A stretch of 21,919 nt of DNA from Pelargonium cotyledonis (taxonomy: Eukaryota > Streptophyta > Magnoliopsida > Geraniales > Geraniaceae): assembly GCA_036897625.1 (NCBI GenBank), contig JAYMTA010001079.1, positions 1 to 21,919 on the forward strand. Direction: 5' to 3'. A program made the translations under genes and the position numbers. This document shows positions 1-10,533 of this stretch, one piece after another; position 1 is the stretch's first letter, and each line of letters starts with the position of its first letter. Below the pieces are notes generated by a model. The model ran no database searches. It saw only the letters and a list, made by a program, of their open reading frames with translations, and was not told the DNA's origin.

Positions 1-1217
1 CTCTCGGTCCGTGACATCATGCTTAGTATGCGCACTTCCACAATTCTACAGTAAAGTGAAGTTTATCCGTAGACCAGTGAACATCCCTTCAACTACCACT
101 GATACTTCTGTAAATCATGAAATATTCTATTCACCCTATCTAATATTTGTGTGATCTAAAATGTCACTTCTATAGAAACCAAAAAAAAAAATAATAATAG
201 ACGTCACATGTTTTGTGGAAGAAGTGGACAAACAAATTTCATGTGCCACTGCTCAAAGGTCCCCTACCTGTTTTGCCATTTTTTGGGATATTGCATTTTT
301 CATAACCTATATCATTCCCTTTTCAAATTCTTAAACTTAGCCCTTCAAAATGATCATGATCTTTGTCTCTCAACAGATAATTGGTAATCTCTTGATCATT
401 ATCTTTACTCATTATAAAAAAATGGAACACAATTAACGTCATATTAGCGTTGTGTCAAACGTTATCATCGTGCAAAATGTGTTGAGTCGACGTGCTTGTG
501 TCACTACGATGCATATTAGTTATCGCGTTAAACGTGGTTTTGTTTTGTGCTTATAACCGCGTGGTATTGGACTGCACGCACATGATAAATATTACTGAAC
601 ATGTCGTGTTCGTATTGAGTTACGTTGCACACAAACAAACTTGAAAATGACACGCACAAATTGTATGCTGCTGTAATAATATTCCATTCATATTATTATT
701 ATTATAAAGTTTGATGAAAAAATTGGTATTGAAAGAGGGGACCATAATTAGGCACGAAGATTCCTAGTCCGTGAAGCTTGTTTGGTCCACTGCTTCAACA
801 AAATGTACCCATAGGTCATATCTTGAATGCTACAGTTGTTGGGAAAGAAAAGATAAAAACAACACTTTGCTCGACTGCACATATATATCAACAGTATTCA
901 CTGTACTTTTGGTAGACCTACCATACTGTCACTCAAACTTCAATTTTTGTTTCAATGCAAAACTATGAATTTGGTATGTATTTGCTAGATCATAAGCATA
1001 AGATCGATTTTTTCGTTATATTAAGGAAGATAGAGTCTCGATCGAGGGACAAGTCTGAAAGTTACAATACTAGAGATACCATCGTTAAAAAGACTAATAT
1101 TCAACTACCCACAAACGAGTGAGATAAAAAATACAACACATATCGGCAAAAGAGTGATGCATAATTGGCTTCTCTAGGGATGAGCTTATAGACTATTTCA
1201 CCGATCAGAAATTCAGT

Positions 1218-1239
1218 AAAAAAAAAAAAAAAAAAAAAA
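1218..1239. repeat. Poly(A) run
   Basis: An uninterrupted run of about 20 A residues in intergenic DNA. It could be a simple repeat or the tail of an old retroposed sequence, but no element body was recognised upstream. Confidence 0.7.
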
Positions 1240-2230
1240 CTCAAGAATGAGTTGTATCATAACCCGGAATTGTATATAATAACTCATGGATAATACTACG
1301 TACCATTTGCTTCTATTTGGTCGCTTTTTGTGTCGCGATTCTCATGCACAAATTGACCATGTCACTGAACTTTGATCAATATTGTTGATGTAACAGAATG
1401 AACTAGTTATGGCTTCCATTTTTGTAATGAATACCAAAATTAACAATGCAATTCTTATCAGGATGATCAATGTATAGCTTTACCTATGCTTAAAGTGTGA
1501 TGTTTAACACATCGATGTGTCTCAAAGGAAGTATATTGATGCAATTGATTTTTTTTTTCTTTCGTTGAAACATTGATCAAAACGACTGTGTTTCGGAGGA
1601 CAAAACCTCGCTAAATGTATTTAATTAATTAGCAGCGGATTAGAACCTCTTGCTAAATTGATCCTATATATCCTACCTAAACTTTTGCGAGGGAATTCAG
1701 GTGGTCGCATTATCCAATATGTTGTCCAAAGCAATCATAATTTTTCAATGTATATTTAAAAAGAGTGATGATATAAACCCGGTATTAAAAGGTACAAAAT
1801 AACATCAATTAAGGAGGTATAATATATTCGTTAATTCATTGATGAATATGTTAAATCACAGTATGACACGCGCGCGTGCAGTATATCTTATAAATGCGAC
1901 GCTCTGTGACAATAATTTACGAGAACATTGTGATATCTTATATGTTAAGTTCATATTCGTTGAAGCTTAAAAATATGAAATATACTTCTTCTTTTCTTCA
2001 GAAAATGGTTATTCATCGTTCGGGAACTAATAATGAGAACTGAGTAAGTGAAACAAGAATAAACATGATTGTAGCTCCAATGCCAATTTCTTGTCTGATA
2101 GAAAGAGATACAAAACACACATGAAACAATCTCATAATTAAAAGCAAATGTTGTACAATACTGTTTTAATAACCAAACATGATCACCACTACTAATTAAT
2201 CAACAATTAAGAACGCATAATATGGGGATA

Positions 2231-2245
2231 TACGTACGTACGTAC
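2231..2245. repeat. TACG tetranucleotide microsatellite
   Basis: Three and a half perfect TACG units in an otherwise AT-rich stretch; a short simple repeat. Confidence 0.7.
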
Positions 2246-2731
2246 TCATGATATATAAATACAATTAAACAAATTCAAAGTCTTGACATCCTCTCATGTC
2301 CATCCATTTCATCACTGCTAATTTCCATCCATTTTTTTCCCAATTTGGTAACCTGAAAAACCTGCACACCACTAAAAACTAATGAAAATTGCATACAAAA
2401 CCACTATATACATAACACCTATGTGCACAAATTAATGCACAAATAGATGCCCAATAATCTAAGAGTCGTGTAGAAATTTTTCAGCTCGTTAATGGATTCT
2501 CGGTTGCTGCATTTATTTGTTCACTTAAATTTTCACACATATGTAATAATTATAGATAGAGTCAGAGAAACACTAACGTGCACAAACAAAGTAAGTGTGT
2601 AGAATCAGTGTTGTTCTCGTACGTATATTAGCAATTGTTGATTTTGAATTTAACTTTCCTCGAAATATTTTTTATTACCACACTTTATTATGTAGTCATT
2701 CATACATTAATTTTATATAGGTCTAATGTTC

Positions 2732-2749
2732 ATATATATATATATATAT
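2732..2749. repeat. AT dinucleotide microsatellite
   Basis: Nine AT units, about 100 bp beyond the stop codon of the minus-strand proline-rich protein gene and therefore probably in or just past its 3' UTR. Confidence 0.75.
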
Positions 2750-2854
2750 GCACATAAGGTTTTTCATTTATATATACATACATGTATGAATATATAGTTA
2801 GGGTTTGAGTTGAAGAGAATTATGAACCTGGAATAATAATAATGATGATGCGTT

Positions 2855-3556
2855 CTAAAGAGAACAAGTGTAACCAGGAGGTGGTGTCTTCCCACAAGTG
2901 GCCAGAAGTTGCAGAGCAATCGGGACAAAAATTTTCAGGTTCAGAAGCTTTTGCTTCAAGGTGGTGCACAAGCACACCGCAGCTTCCACCTCCACCAGTC
3001 CGGCCAGTATCGGACAGCACTCGTTCACCGCCGGATCTCCCAAACTCCCGTGCACCAGACCTCCCAAAAGATCCACACACGCTCCCAACTTCAATGTGTC
3101 AATAGGGCACGACTCCGGCTTCGCTGGCGTCGGCGCCGGCTTAACTGGCGTTGGTGGGCATGGCTTCGTCACCGGTGGAGTAACCACCGGAGGGTTCACA
3201 ATCGGAGGCAGTGTCACCGGAGGGAGTGTCACTGGTGGCTTGACAATGGGAGGGAGGGTCACCGGAGGCTTGACAATGGGAGGGAGTGTAACCGGAGGGA
3301 GAGGGACCGGTGGCTTGGGAATGGGAGGGAGGGTCACCGGGGGCTTGACAATGGGAGGGAGGGTCACCGGAGGGAGAGTGACCGGGGGCTTGGTGACCGG
3401 AGGGCTGTGGTGTTTAGGAGGCTTGGTGACCGGAGGGATGTGGTGTTTAGGAGGCTTGGTGGGGCCACAGTAGGGGCAGGCAAGGATGGGAGAGAGAGAG
3501 GAAATGAGGAGCATGCAAAGGAAGAGAAGAGCAGAGAGCTTAGAATTGGAGTCCAT
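2855..3556 (-). CDS. Hybrid proline-rich protein (HyPRP) with C-terminal 8-cysteine domain, CWLP / 36.4 kDa PRP-like
   Basis: Complete single-exon gene of 233 residues. Residues 1-26 form a signal peptide (hydrophobic core LSALLFLCMLLISS, probable cleavage after ILA), so the product is secreted to the cell wall. Residues about 30-147 are a proline-rich region starting with PTKPPKHH-type units and continuing with a roughly 10-residue PPVTLPPIVK repeat. Residues 148-233 are an eight-cysteine motif domain of the lipid-transfer/HyPRP type, with cysteines at about 150, 160, 180, 181, 195, 197, 221 and 231 (pattern C-C-CC-CxC-C-C). Known members are structural or signalling proteins at the wall-membrane interface, linked to cell expansion and stress; the exact role here is inference. 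The frame stays open upstream to 3640, but the ATG at 3556 is preferred because the signal peptide starts there and a TATA box at 3606-3614 lies between the two starts. The longer start would fall upstream of the likely transcription start. Confidence 0.93.
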   Translation of the reverse strand: MDSNSKLSALLFLCMLLISSLSPILACPYCGPTKPPKHHIPPVTKPPKHHSPPVTKPPVTLPPVTLPPIVKPPVTLPPIPKPPVPLPPVTLPPIVKPPVTLPPIVKPPVTLPPVTLPPIVNPPVVTPPVTKPCPPTPVKPAPTPAKPESCPIDTLKLGACVDLLGGLVHGSLGDPAVNECCPILAGLVEVEAAVCLCTTLKQKLLNLKIFVPIALQLLATCGKTPPPGYTCSL

Positions 3557-3605
3557 GGCTCTTTTTTTTTGTGTGTGCAATGTAGAATTGGAGAGCGTGT
3601 GCGAT

Positions 3606-3614
3606 GATATATAG
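3606..3614 (-). promoter_or_regulatory. TATA box of the HyPRP gene
   Basis: On the minus strand this reads CTATATATC, about 50 nt before the chosen ATG. A transcription start some 25-30 nt downstream would leave a short 5' UTR of about 25 nt. Position and sequence fit a plant TATA box; no transcript data are available. Confidence 0.6.
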
Positions 3615-3661
3615 AGTAAGGTAAGCATGCAAAAATACAATAAAAAACATTAATTGATCAT

Positions 3662-3667
3662 CACGTG
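3662..3667. promoter_or_regulatory. G-box (CACGTG) upstream of the HyPRP gene
   Basis: Palindromic CACGTG about 50 bp upstream of the TATA box. G-boxes bind bZIP and bHLH factors and, in a suitable context, act as ABA or light elements. Spacing supports a proximal promoter element, but a 6-mer alone is weak evidence. Confidence 0.4.
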
Positions 3668-4462
3668 AAGCTGCTTGAAGAATTGTGGGGACTATTTGGC
3701 AGCTGCTACTGTATATTGTGAATATATATTCTACTACTGCACCAATCATATTCTTTCTAATTTTGAGCTAATCTATACTTATAACTATGAGTTGCAATGA
3801 CAAATTAAACTAGTTTTAGCGAGAAGTGAAAACTAAAACAGAGTGGTGAAACATTTCTTCCCTTATTCGGGTCGGAACGTGTTGTTCAACGCTGTCATAA
3901 ATTTCATTAGCTTAATTACAGCCAACGACTTATGCTAAATATGACATTAATATTATATCAGCTGGACTCAGATTGAGTATTTAATTGTCATAAATTTGTT
4001 TCTACGTGTGCAACAAAATCTAGAGTGATTGCATATTGGTGACTGCAATTTTTTACCATCACCAATTATTACTTTTTGTACAAAAAAAAAAAAAAACGTT
4101 TGCCTCTTTGTGATTTCTTCACATTCACGGTTCGTAAATAATTTGAGGATCTTCTAAAGGTCCCAATGCATTTAGGACCACGAACGCAGATCCTCTAATT
4201 AGTCGACAATATCATCGAGCAAATGTAGGTGCCCCACCAGGCAGGCAAAGGCGGATTTGTGCCATTACTTGAGAAACAGCTAGCATGCATGCGAAATGAT
4301 TTGTTAGAGAGAGACGGATGGATCGTTTAGTGTTTGTGAATAATTCAAAAATTATATATGGTTTGTAGATAGATGGATATGGTATATGGATGATGTGTTT
4401 GTGAATGAGTGAAGCTAATAAGGGTGAGGCTGTATTATTTTGTACTGTTGTGAATCCGTGAT
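3668..4462. other. Intergenic region, distal HyPRP promoter
   Basis: AT-rich DNA with no coding signal. It should hold the distal promoter of the minus-strand HyPRP gene. A poly-A run lies at about 4081-4096 and GCATGC words near 4283-4291. Nothing else was recognised. Confidence 0.4.
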
Positions 4463-4779
4463 TCAGCTTTCCTCACCATCATGTGATCTGTCGGCTTCTT
4501 CCTCGACTTCATCTTCAACAATATCAAATTATTGTTTCATCATCTTCCTATACTTGTTTGCAGCCACTGCCATTACCAGCTGAGAAACCTCAGACATGCT
4601 TTCATGTCTGGTAGCTTCCTAGCTAGATCGAGGACCAAGTGCTTATGTATGTTCATGGCTAGGTTTTGCCACTTGGCATAATTTTCTATGCACGGTCTCT
4701 TAATAAAAATCTTTATTAATCGAGGAAGATGTTTACTATTAAGGAATTTTACATCAAAGAATATGATGTCGGTCAACAT
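4463..4779 (-). pseudogene. Decayed gene fragment, probable C-terminus of an unidentified protein
   Basis: Two minus-strand reading frames read as ordinary protein and abut. 4573-4779 gives a segment rich in Lys/Leu, with ...HKHLVLDLARKLPDM. Shifted by one base, from about 4597 down to 4463, the DNA reads SEVSQLVMAVAANKYRKMMK, then a TAA stop, then an acidic tail (FDIVEDEVEEEADRSHDGEE) and a final stop. The composition (helical segment followed by an acidic C-terminal tail) is coding-like, but it is broken by one frameshift and one premature stop. I do not recognise the parent family. It has no intact start and no neighbouring exons were seen. Most likely a gene-copy remnant; chance similarity to coding sequence cannot be excluded. 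Confidence 0.45.
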
Positions 4780-4974
4780 GATTTGGAAACTAGTTTGGAA
4801 TTTCTGCTCATCAGTTTAAAGTTTTGAGTTGTAGTCTAGTTTATTCGATTTAATAGGTTTGCTTGTGTAGCATAGTCCATTGCCCGTTTGTTTTGTCCCC
4901 CGACTTTATACCACATAAGGCCTAATGTTTTCTGTTAGATATTCTCGACTATTGAATCCACCTCAACTTGCACG

Positions 4975-5465
4975 TTAGTGGGTGTTACGTGAGATACTCT
5001 CGACTTAAAAAGTTAAAATACCCTAATTTTGTACGTTCAGGAGAGGGAGTGTTCAGTGAGATACTCTCACCTTAAGTCCACTATTATTACCTATTACATG
5101 TGAGGCTTGTTACGAGGGGATGTGTTGTGCTTTCAAGTTAAGTCCACCTATGACCTTGAGGCTCATAAGTTACGAGGGGAGTGTTAAGTGAGATATTTTC
5201 AACTTAAGTCCGCATAGCTATATGACCTTGAGGGTGGTTGTGATAGAGATTACTATTTAGTGATCAAATACTTTCAACTTAAGATGACCTATAACATTGA
5301 ACCTCGTTGTGATATTAGGGAGTATTGTTGAGTGATTAAATATACTTTCAACAATCCATCTATGACCTTGAGGGCGCTTATTGTGAGGGGATTGTCGAGT
5401 GAGATACTTTCAACTTCATCAATTCAAGTGAGGATCGATCGCTCCGATCGAGGGGGAGTAAGATA
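4975..5465. repeat. Degenerate tandem repeat, about seven units of about 60-72 bp
   Basis: The same order of words recurs: GAGGGGAGTGTT, AGTGAGATACTTTCAACTT, AAGTCCACCTATGACCTTG, AGG and a GTTGTGA/GTTACGAG end. Units begin near 4977, 5041, 5114, 5174, 5245, 5314 and 5384. They differ by substitutions and small indels, so the array is old. The GAGGGGAGTGTTGAG word resembles the polypurine-tract/LTR-start junction of plant Copia elements, which suggests a transposon origin, but no internal coding region is present. Confidence 0.7.
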
Positions 5466-7423
5466 AGTTTATTTCTCTTCTTTCTTGAAATACTGTTGGA
5501 CATTTCACCTATTAGCTAAAAAACGAATTCGTGTCTTAACTTAATAACAATGTAATATACTTTCATCCCAACGAAATGGGAAGTAGTAGTATACAGTATT
5601 AGTGGAGACAGAATATAGAATGATGGACCCAAGAACATGCTCTACAGAATAAGCTAAGAGATGAGCAAAACCCTAGAGACTGTAGAAAGAGGACACACAC
5701 AAGACAGGAGAGTCAAAATCCATTAGTTGTTTTTTTGTCTCCGGTGATGTCTCCATGCAATGACAGTTGGTGCAAGTTCTATCCCTTCATTTTTTTTTTT
5801 TTTGCAGTAAAAAAACTAACCTAATGGCTCAGATTTTCTCTGGGGATTGTGTGGCTGTCTCTAGCTATATTACAAACTCGATCCTGTGGCTATTTACTAA
5901 TGAATCTAGTGGCTATGCCTCATTTACATATGATCATCTACAATAATATGCATGGTTCATGCGACCACTGTTCACTGCAGCTGTGCCTGTGTGTGTATAT
6001 CTGAGATTTTATTGTAAATAATAAAGAATCCATATATGTACAATCACACATGGTTCATATGTTGGTGACAGGGATAAAACTTTCTTTTCAAATCGACCTA
6101 GCTAATTAATCGGGTTTTACTAAATGTAATCATATAGTAATTGTGCTTGAACACGATGTTGAACTTTTCCTACCCACTCTATTGCTTCTAAAACCGAGTA
6201 TGAGCACCTTGTTAAGTAGCGCATGAACCATCTTATTCTAACAAGTCATTCACGTTTTTCATTAATGAGTCTAGATACATGCATTTTATCCATTCTTGCA
6301 TTCAAATATAAACGACAATGCTAAATAAAATGACTTGAAAAAGAACTAATTGCCTCCAAGACACTCAAACATGCTTGATTGAGATTATAATTAAACGCTC
6401 CATCTCTTTAAGAAGATCTCCTCCTCCCCACGAGCAAGAAATCAAATTTCCTAGCTCTTCTCCGGTTCTTCTTACTTAGTTCTCCACAAGAGATTTCCTA
6501 TGATAGCATGTAACATATATAGTCACAAGTACTCACAAATAAAAGTGTCACACATCTCTACGTTCCACATTTATCAAAATTGAGGGAGGTCCATTAATAA
6601 TTGAATGGTACAGTGAAGAAGCTAGGCCCGCTACACCATTTCAATGCCAGCCCAAACTGAGACACTACTGCCCCTTCTACTTTACCTTTAGTCTATCACT
6701 ACTGTGACCCATCACCCCTATTTTCCCCTCTTTCTAGATCACGGAACAGTGAGACATATATTAACCTGTTTTTCAAAAATATTTAACTCGCGCCGCAGTA
6801 CTAAGCAAAACTCATTGTTTTATCATTTTATGACCAACAAAAAGACTTGCTACAAGGGGAGACGAGATGATATATATAAGATTTTCAACAACCCGAATAC
6901 CTACAATAATAAAAAATAACAAAACCATTATAAAAATGTTGACGTGGCATACTATGGCTTATACATTAAAGTTCAAAAATCAGAAACCATTTAACTCATT
7001 TGAGTTATAATGGAGAAACAACTAGTAATACATAATTATTACTTGTGTTAACGAATGAATTCTTATTCGTCATCATATAAAAACATCAAGGCTTGAGTTT
7101 GACCACGTTAGATTATCGTTTTTACTTGTATCATTTTGTGTTGTACAGTAAACTGATAACATGAACGATAGATAATTAATTAACTAACATTAGAATCTTA
7201 TTTTATTTTTAAAAATAACAAACATAAAATACAAATTCACCACCTTTCCAGTCGACATGTTTGCCACCAACTGATAGGACTCATATCAAATTATCAATAT
7301 ACAATATATATATATATATATATTAATTGCACCTAAAATTCTGAGTTAGAACATAGATCCTATTTATGGACACCGTGTATTTAATATACTGTAATGTGAA
7401 TAAAATAAAATAATAAATAAATG
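5466..7423. other. AT-rich intergenic region, no gene recognised
   Basis: No convincing coding sequence. The frame at 6704-6919 has no motif and a random-looking composition. The region ends in an AT run (7304-7323) and a block rich in A and T directly before the VAMP promoter elements. A poly-T run at about 5791-5804 and an AAACCCTA-type word (about 5667) were noted without clear context. Confidence 0.5.
7304..7323. repeat. AT dinucleotide microsatellite
   Basis: About ten AT units in intergenic DNA upstream of the VAMP71-type gene; likely length-variable between individuals. Confidence 0.75.
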
Positions 7424-7462
7424 TGGGCCCATGGGCCATGTGTGGCCCACAGTAGAAGCCCA
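7424..7462. promoter_or_regulatory. Cluster of four site II (TGGGCC/AGCCCA) elements
   Basis: TGGGCC at 7424-7429 and 7432-7437, GGCCCA at 7444-7449 and AGCCCA at 7457-7462 lie within 40 bp. Plant site II elements (TGGGCY) bind TCP factors and are typical of housekeeping promoters. They lie about 450 bp before the VAMP71-type start codon, fitting a broadly expressed membrane-traffic gene. The motif is direct observation; the function is inference. Confidence 0.55.
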
Positions 7463-7569
7463 GCATTGATGTGTACAAGCACAAACCGTGCCCTTTACAC
7501 TCTGTCGATACGTTTGTCCTCTAGCTAGAGTTGAATCTTTTACTTTTCAATCCTCCAATAGAGACACGC

Positions 7570-7575
7570 CACGTG
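7570..7575. promoter_or_regulatory. G-box (CACGTG) in the VAMP promoter
   Basis: The palindrome CACGTG lies in the context CGCCACGTGTAT, about 340 bp before the start codon and 110 bp after the site II cluster. It matches the core bound by plant bZIP/bHLH factors. Confidence 0.4.
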
Positions 7576-7910
7576 TATATTCCAAGCATCCTACCTGAAT
7601 CTCAGACGCCTACCTGTTTCCCGCCAAAGCCGCATCAACCCAAAACGCCACCGTTTGGTAGAAAGAGCAGAGACAGCCCATGTCAAATGATGAAACCCAC
7701 CTGTGCAGGAATTGAATCCAACCTGTCTTTATCGTCAACAATGGAATTTTCTATTATAATATGAGTCTCTATAGCTGTAACGCCCCCAAATTCGTCCTCA
7801 AATCGAGGCCTCCGTTTCGAAAACCTAATCGCGCTCCGGAAGCTCAATCTGGATCTCCTGTCCCGTCCTGCTGTTCTGCGTGTCTGATTCGATCGGAGTC
7901 GGAGGCGGAG

Positions 7911-10533
7911 ATGGGGATATTTTATGCGATGGTGGCGAGGGGGCAGGTGGTCTTGGCGGAGTTTAATGCCACTCAGTCGAATTCGTCGGCGGTGGCGAGG
8001 CAGATTCTGGAGAAATTGCCGCCCGGTAACAACGACAGCAATGCGTCCTACTCGCAGGATCGGTACATCTTTCACGTCAAGAGGACCGATGGCCTCACCG
8101 TTCTTTGCATGGCCGATGACACTTTAGGAAGTAAGTTTTCATCATTCGTGTTCGTGTGTTTCATTACTGAAGTTGTTGATTGTAAAATGCTAGAATCATA
8201 TATATATATATTGGGAAGTAATGCTGTGAAAGAAGTTAAATTGAAAAGAAGCTGAACTATTAGAGCTCTATTACCCAAATTAGGTGGAATTTTTGGGTAC
8301 TAGATCATACGACTTTGAGAAGTACACTCTGGAAATGAGTTGTGTTTTAAAATGTTTTTAAGGATTTAATGGATGCTTTTTGGTAACATGCTTAATGAAT
8401 CAGAGTCTGGTAGGAGAGAAATTGATTGATACACTAGATTGGTGACTTTTTGAATCTGCTATACATGAAGCATAGCTTACATAAAGAGAATGTGCTTATT
8501 TTAGCTGCTGCTTCTGAAATATAGAAGTCTATCATCATTATGATTGAAATTTCAGGCATATGTTAATGTTACTATAGTCTTGGTATGCTGGTATAGTGTG
8601 CTTACTCTTGCTTCTTGCTTCCTGCTTCCGTGGCTTTATATACTTAGACCAATTCCAATAAATGCCAATAGTTGCCCACCTACAAAAACAAAATATTGTT
8701 GGCTTATCCAATCATATATTGGTTTATCTTGTGATGACTCAAAATCCATGTGTATGAATGACACTTTGTATAGCTAAAAGTAACATGTTACTAAATAACT
8801 AATTGACTATACATATTACTAGGATCTAATGGGTTCAATTTGGTAGGGTCTTAAGCTATCCCCCTCTGACTAATAGTATGATTTGGGAGGGGCTACTTTG
8901 CCACCAAGGATCTGGAAGAGATTCGTTGAGTTGAGGTGAGCCTTTTTGGCAACTACTGATTTCTTTAGTTGAGGACAAGCAGTTGAACAGAATGACAAAC
9001 AACCTAGGAGCTGTATTACTTCCCAGTCTTCCCTCCTTTTCCAGTTTTTATCTTATCCCCTGTTATGGATACCTTTATAGCTTACCCTTTTAATGAGTTC
9101 AACCCAAATCTTTTCCCTTCATCAAGAAGACAACATATGTTGAGAAGATATCAACAAGTAATAGAATTGACTCATGTCCCAATTGATAGAGTTAATTTTG
9201 ACCCTCTGAAGTTTGAAGATGTTTGGTTGGTGGTTTCAATTGATTTGGGTTGTTTCTTTTTGAGAATGAAGATCCCATCGTCTTCTGAATGGTCCTTTAC
9301 TTAATTGTATTCTAAGTCTAACTGTTGAACTGTGGACTTCACAAAGTTTGCTTGTAACTTCTTAAGAATGTCTTATTGACCTTTCAGATGGTACTTGCAT
9401 TGTCATTATTTAGTCTAAATGTCTGTTTCAGACAATTAAAGTTATTGTTGAAGTTTACTGATCACAAGTTATGAATGTACCCACCTGAAAATTTTGTGCA
9501 GGAAGAATCCCTTTTGCATTTCTTGAAGATATTCATCAAAGATTTGTGAAGACCTATGGTCGTGCTATCAATTCAGCTCCTGCCTATGCTATGAATGATG
9601 AATTTTCTAGGATTTTGGGCCAACAAATGGACCATTACTCGAATGACCCTAATGCAGATAGGTTAAACCGCTTGAAAGGTGAAATGAGTCAGGTAGATTT
9701 TGGATGTTAACTCTGGTTTATCAGTACATAAATGTGACATTATTCTCCTCTTATGCTGGCCTTTCTGAAATTTGATTTTTTTTGGCTTTCCGTGTTTGAT
9801 TGATTTACAGTAATAAATGTATTGATTTGCCTTAGTAGCATGCCCAAGTAGGTTATGAATAGCTATGTTGATTGGGTTTAGTGTATATATATATATATAT
9901 GCCTTTTGCGCCTGATTCAATATTTTCCTGGTAGTATCCAATTTGGCGTTTATAACATTTTCTCTAAGTTTATTAGTTCATCTATACTTGCTATGTCCCT
10001 AGTCTTATAATAATTCCTTTTGGTTATATGGTGTCTTGCAATGACAATAGGTGCGAAATGTAATGATAGACAACATTGACAAAGTCTTGGAAAGGGGTGA
10101 CCGATTGAATCTACTTGTTGATAAAACTGCATCATTGCAAGGAAATACAATGCGCTTTAGAAAGCAGTCCCGTCGTTTCAAAAATACTGTATGGTGGAGA
10201 AATGTCAAACTCACGTAAGTTAGCCTAACACAGATCGTTTTCAGATCAAATCCTCTTGCATGGGTGAATGCTTGTACTTCCTATTGCTTTTGTGTGTTAT
10301 GCTCAAAAGTGCATGTATATTTCAAGTATTCATGCTCGTTGATCAGTGTTCGAGCTTTCACGTGTTCTGAATGCATTTTTCGTTTATTATAGTATTGTAG
10401 CACGCTTGTCTCAAAATCGTTTCTTTTGTCTTGCAGGGGGGCTTTGATACTCTTTATCTCGCTTATAATTTACGCGGTGCTAGCATTTTACTGTCATGGT
10501 CCATTGCTGCCTAAGTGCTTGAAGTACACATAA
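7911..10533 (+). CDS. VAMP713-like: VAMP71-family longin R-SNARE (VAMP711/713-like), four exons
   Basis: Complete spliced gene; exons 7911-8130, 9502-9692, 10051-10214 and 10437-10533, all with GT-AG introns and compatible phases, total 672 nt and 223 residues. Residues 1 to about 115 are a longin domain beginning MGIFYAMVARGQVVLAEF and including YSQDRYIFHVKRTDGLTVLC. The SNARE motif spans about 130-190, with the central zero-layer arginine at Arg152 (DKVLERGDRL), which makes it an R-SNARE. Next come the juxtamembrane TVWWRNVKL and one C-terminal membrane anchor at about 193-211, ending CHGPLLPKCLKYT. Family members sit on the tonoplast and late endosomes and pair with Q-SNAREs for vacuolar fusion. 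Length (about 220) and sequence best fit the VAMP711-713 group. An in-frame ATG at 7761 would add 50 residues, but the family starts at MxIxYAxVARG, so 7911 is chosen. 'VAMP713-like' is a subfamily label, not proven orthology. Confidence 0.93.
8131..9501 (+). other. Intron 1 of the VAMP71-type gene
   Basis: This 1371-bp intron has donor GTAAGT and acceptor TGCAG, splits an Arg codon after its first base and restores the family sequence GRRIPFAFLEDIH. Reading frames inside it (8544-8777 and 9065-9304) show no recognisable domain and are treated as chance. A TA-rich run lies at about 8198-8211. Confidence 0.9.
9693..10050 (+). other. Intron 2 of the VAMP71-type gene
   Basis: This 358-bp phase-0 intron begins GTAGAT and ends AATAG. 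It contains a TA microsatellite (9883-9900). Splicing joins ...GEMSQ to VRNVMIDNIDKV, the conserved start of the SNARE helix. Confidence 0.9.
10215..10436 (+). other. Intron 3 of the VAMP71-type gene
   Basis: This 222-bp intron has donor GTAAGT and acceptor TTGCAG. It splits the Thr codon just before the transmembrane anchor, so the last exon carries only the anchor and tail. Confidence 0.9.

Larger units (their letters stand above)
1..2819. other. AT-rich intergenic region, no gene recognised
   Basis: No open reading frame here looks like a real protein; the longest (771-968, plus) has no recognisable motif and lies in low-complexity AT-rich DNA. The stretch around 440-720 is less AT-rich and contains repeated GTCGTG/ACACG-type words, like the decayed repeats near 11,400 and 16,050, so it may be an old copy of the same family. 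Small simple repeats include a poly-A run at 1218-1239, a TACG tetramer run near 2231-2245 and an AT run at 2732-2749. Confidence 0.6.

Noticed and set aside
771..968. 65-codon frame in the left intergenic region
   Set aside because: Low-information composition, no motif, no promoter context.
2898..3607. Long plus-strand open frames of 191 and 232 codons
   Set aside because: They are the antisense of the HyPRP proline repeat; Gly- and Arg-rich readings come from the repeated codons, with no family match.
3557..3640. N-terminal extension of the HyPRP frame up to 3640
   Set aside because: The signal peptide begins at the ATG at 3556 and a TATA box lies between the two starts.
4975..5465. Possible CRISPR-like array
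   Set aside because: Units are long, adjacent and diverged, with no unique spacers; this is a plant genome and the array is an ordinary tandem repeat.
6704..6919. 71-codon plus frame
   Set aside because: Random-looking composition in AT-rich DNA with no recognisable domain.
9065..9304. 79-codon frame inside VAMP intron 1
   Set aside because: No domain, no splice logic, and the intron is fully explained by the conserved exons on either side.
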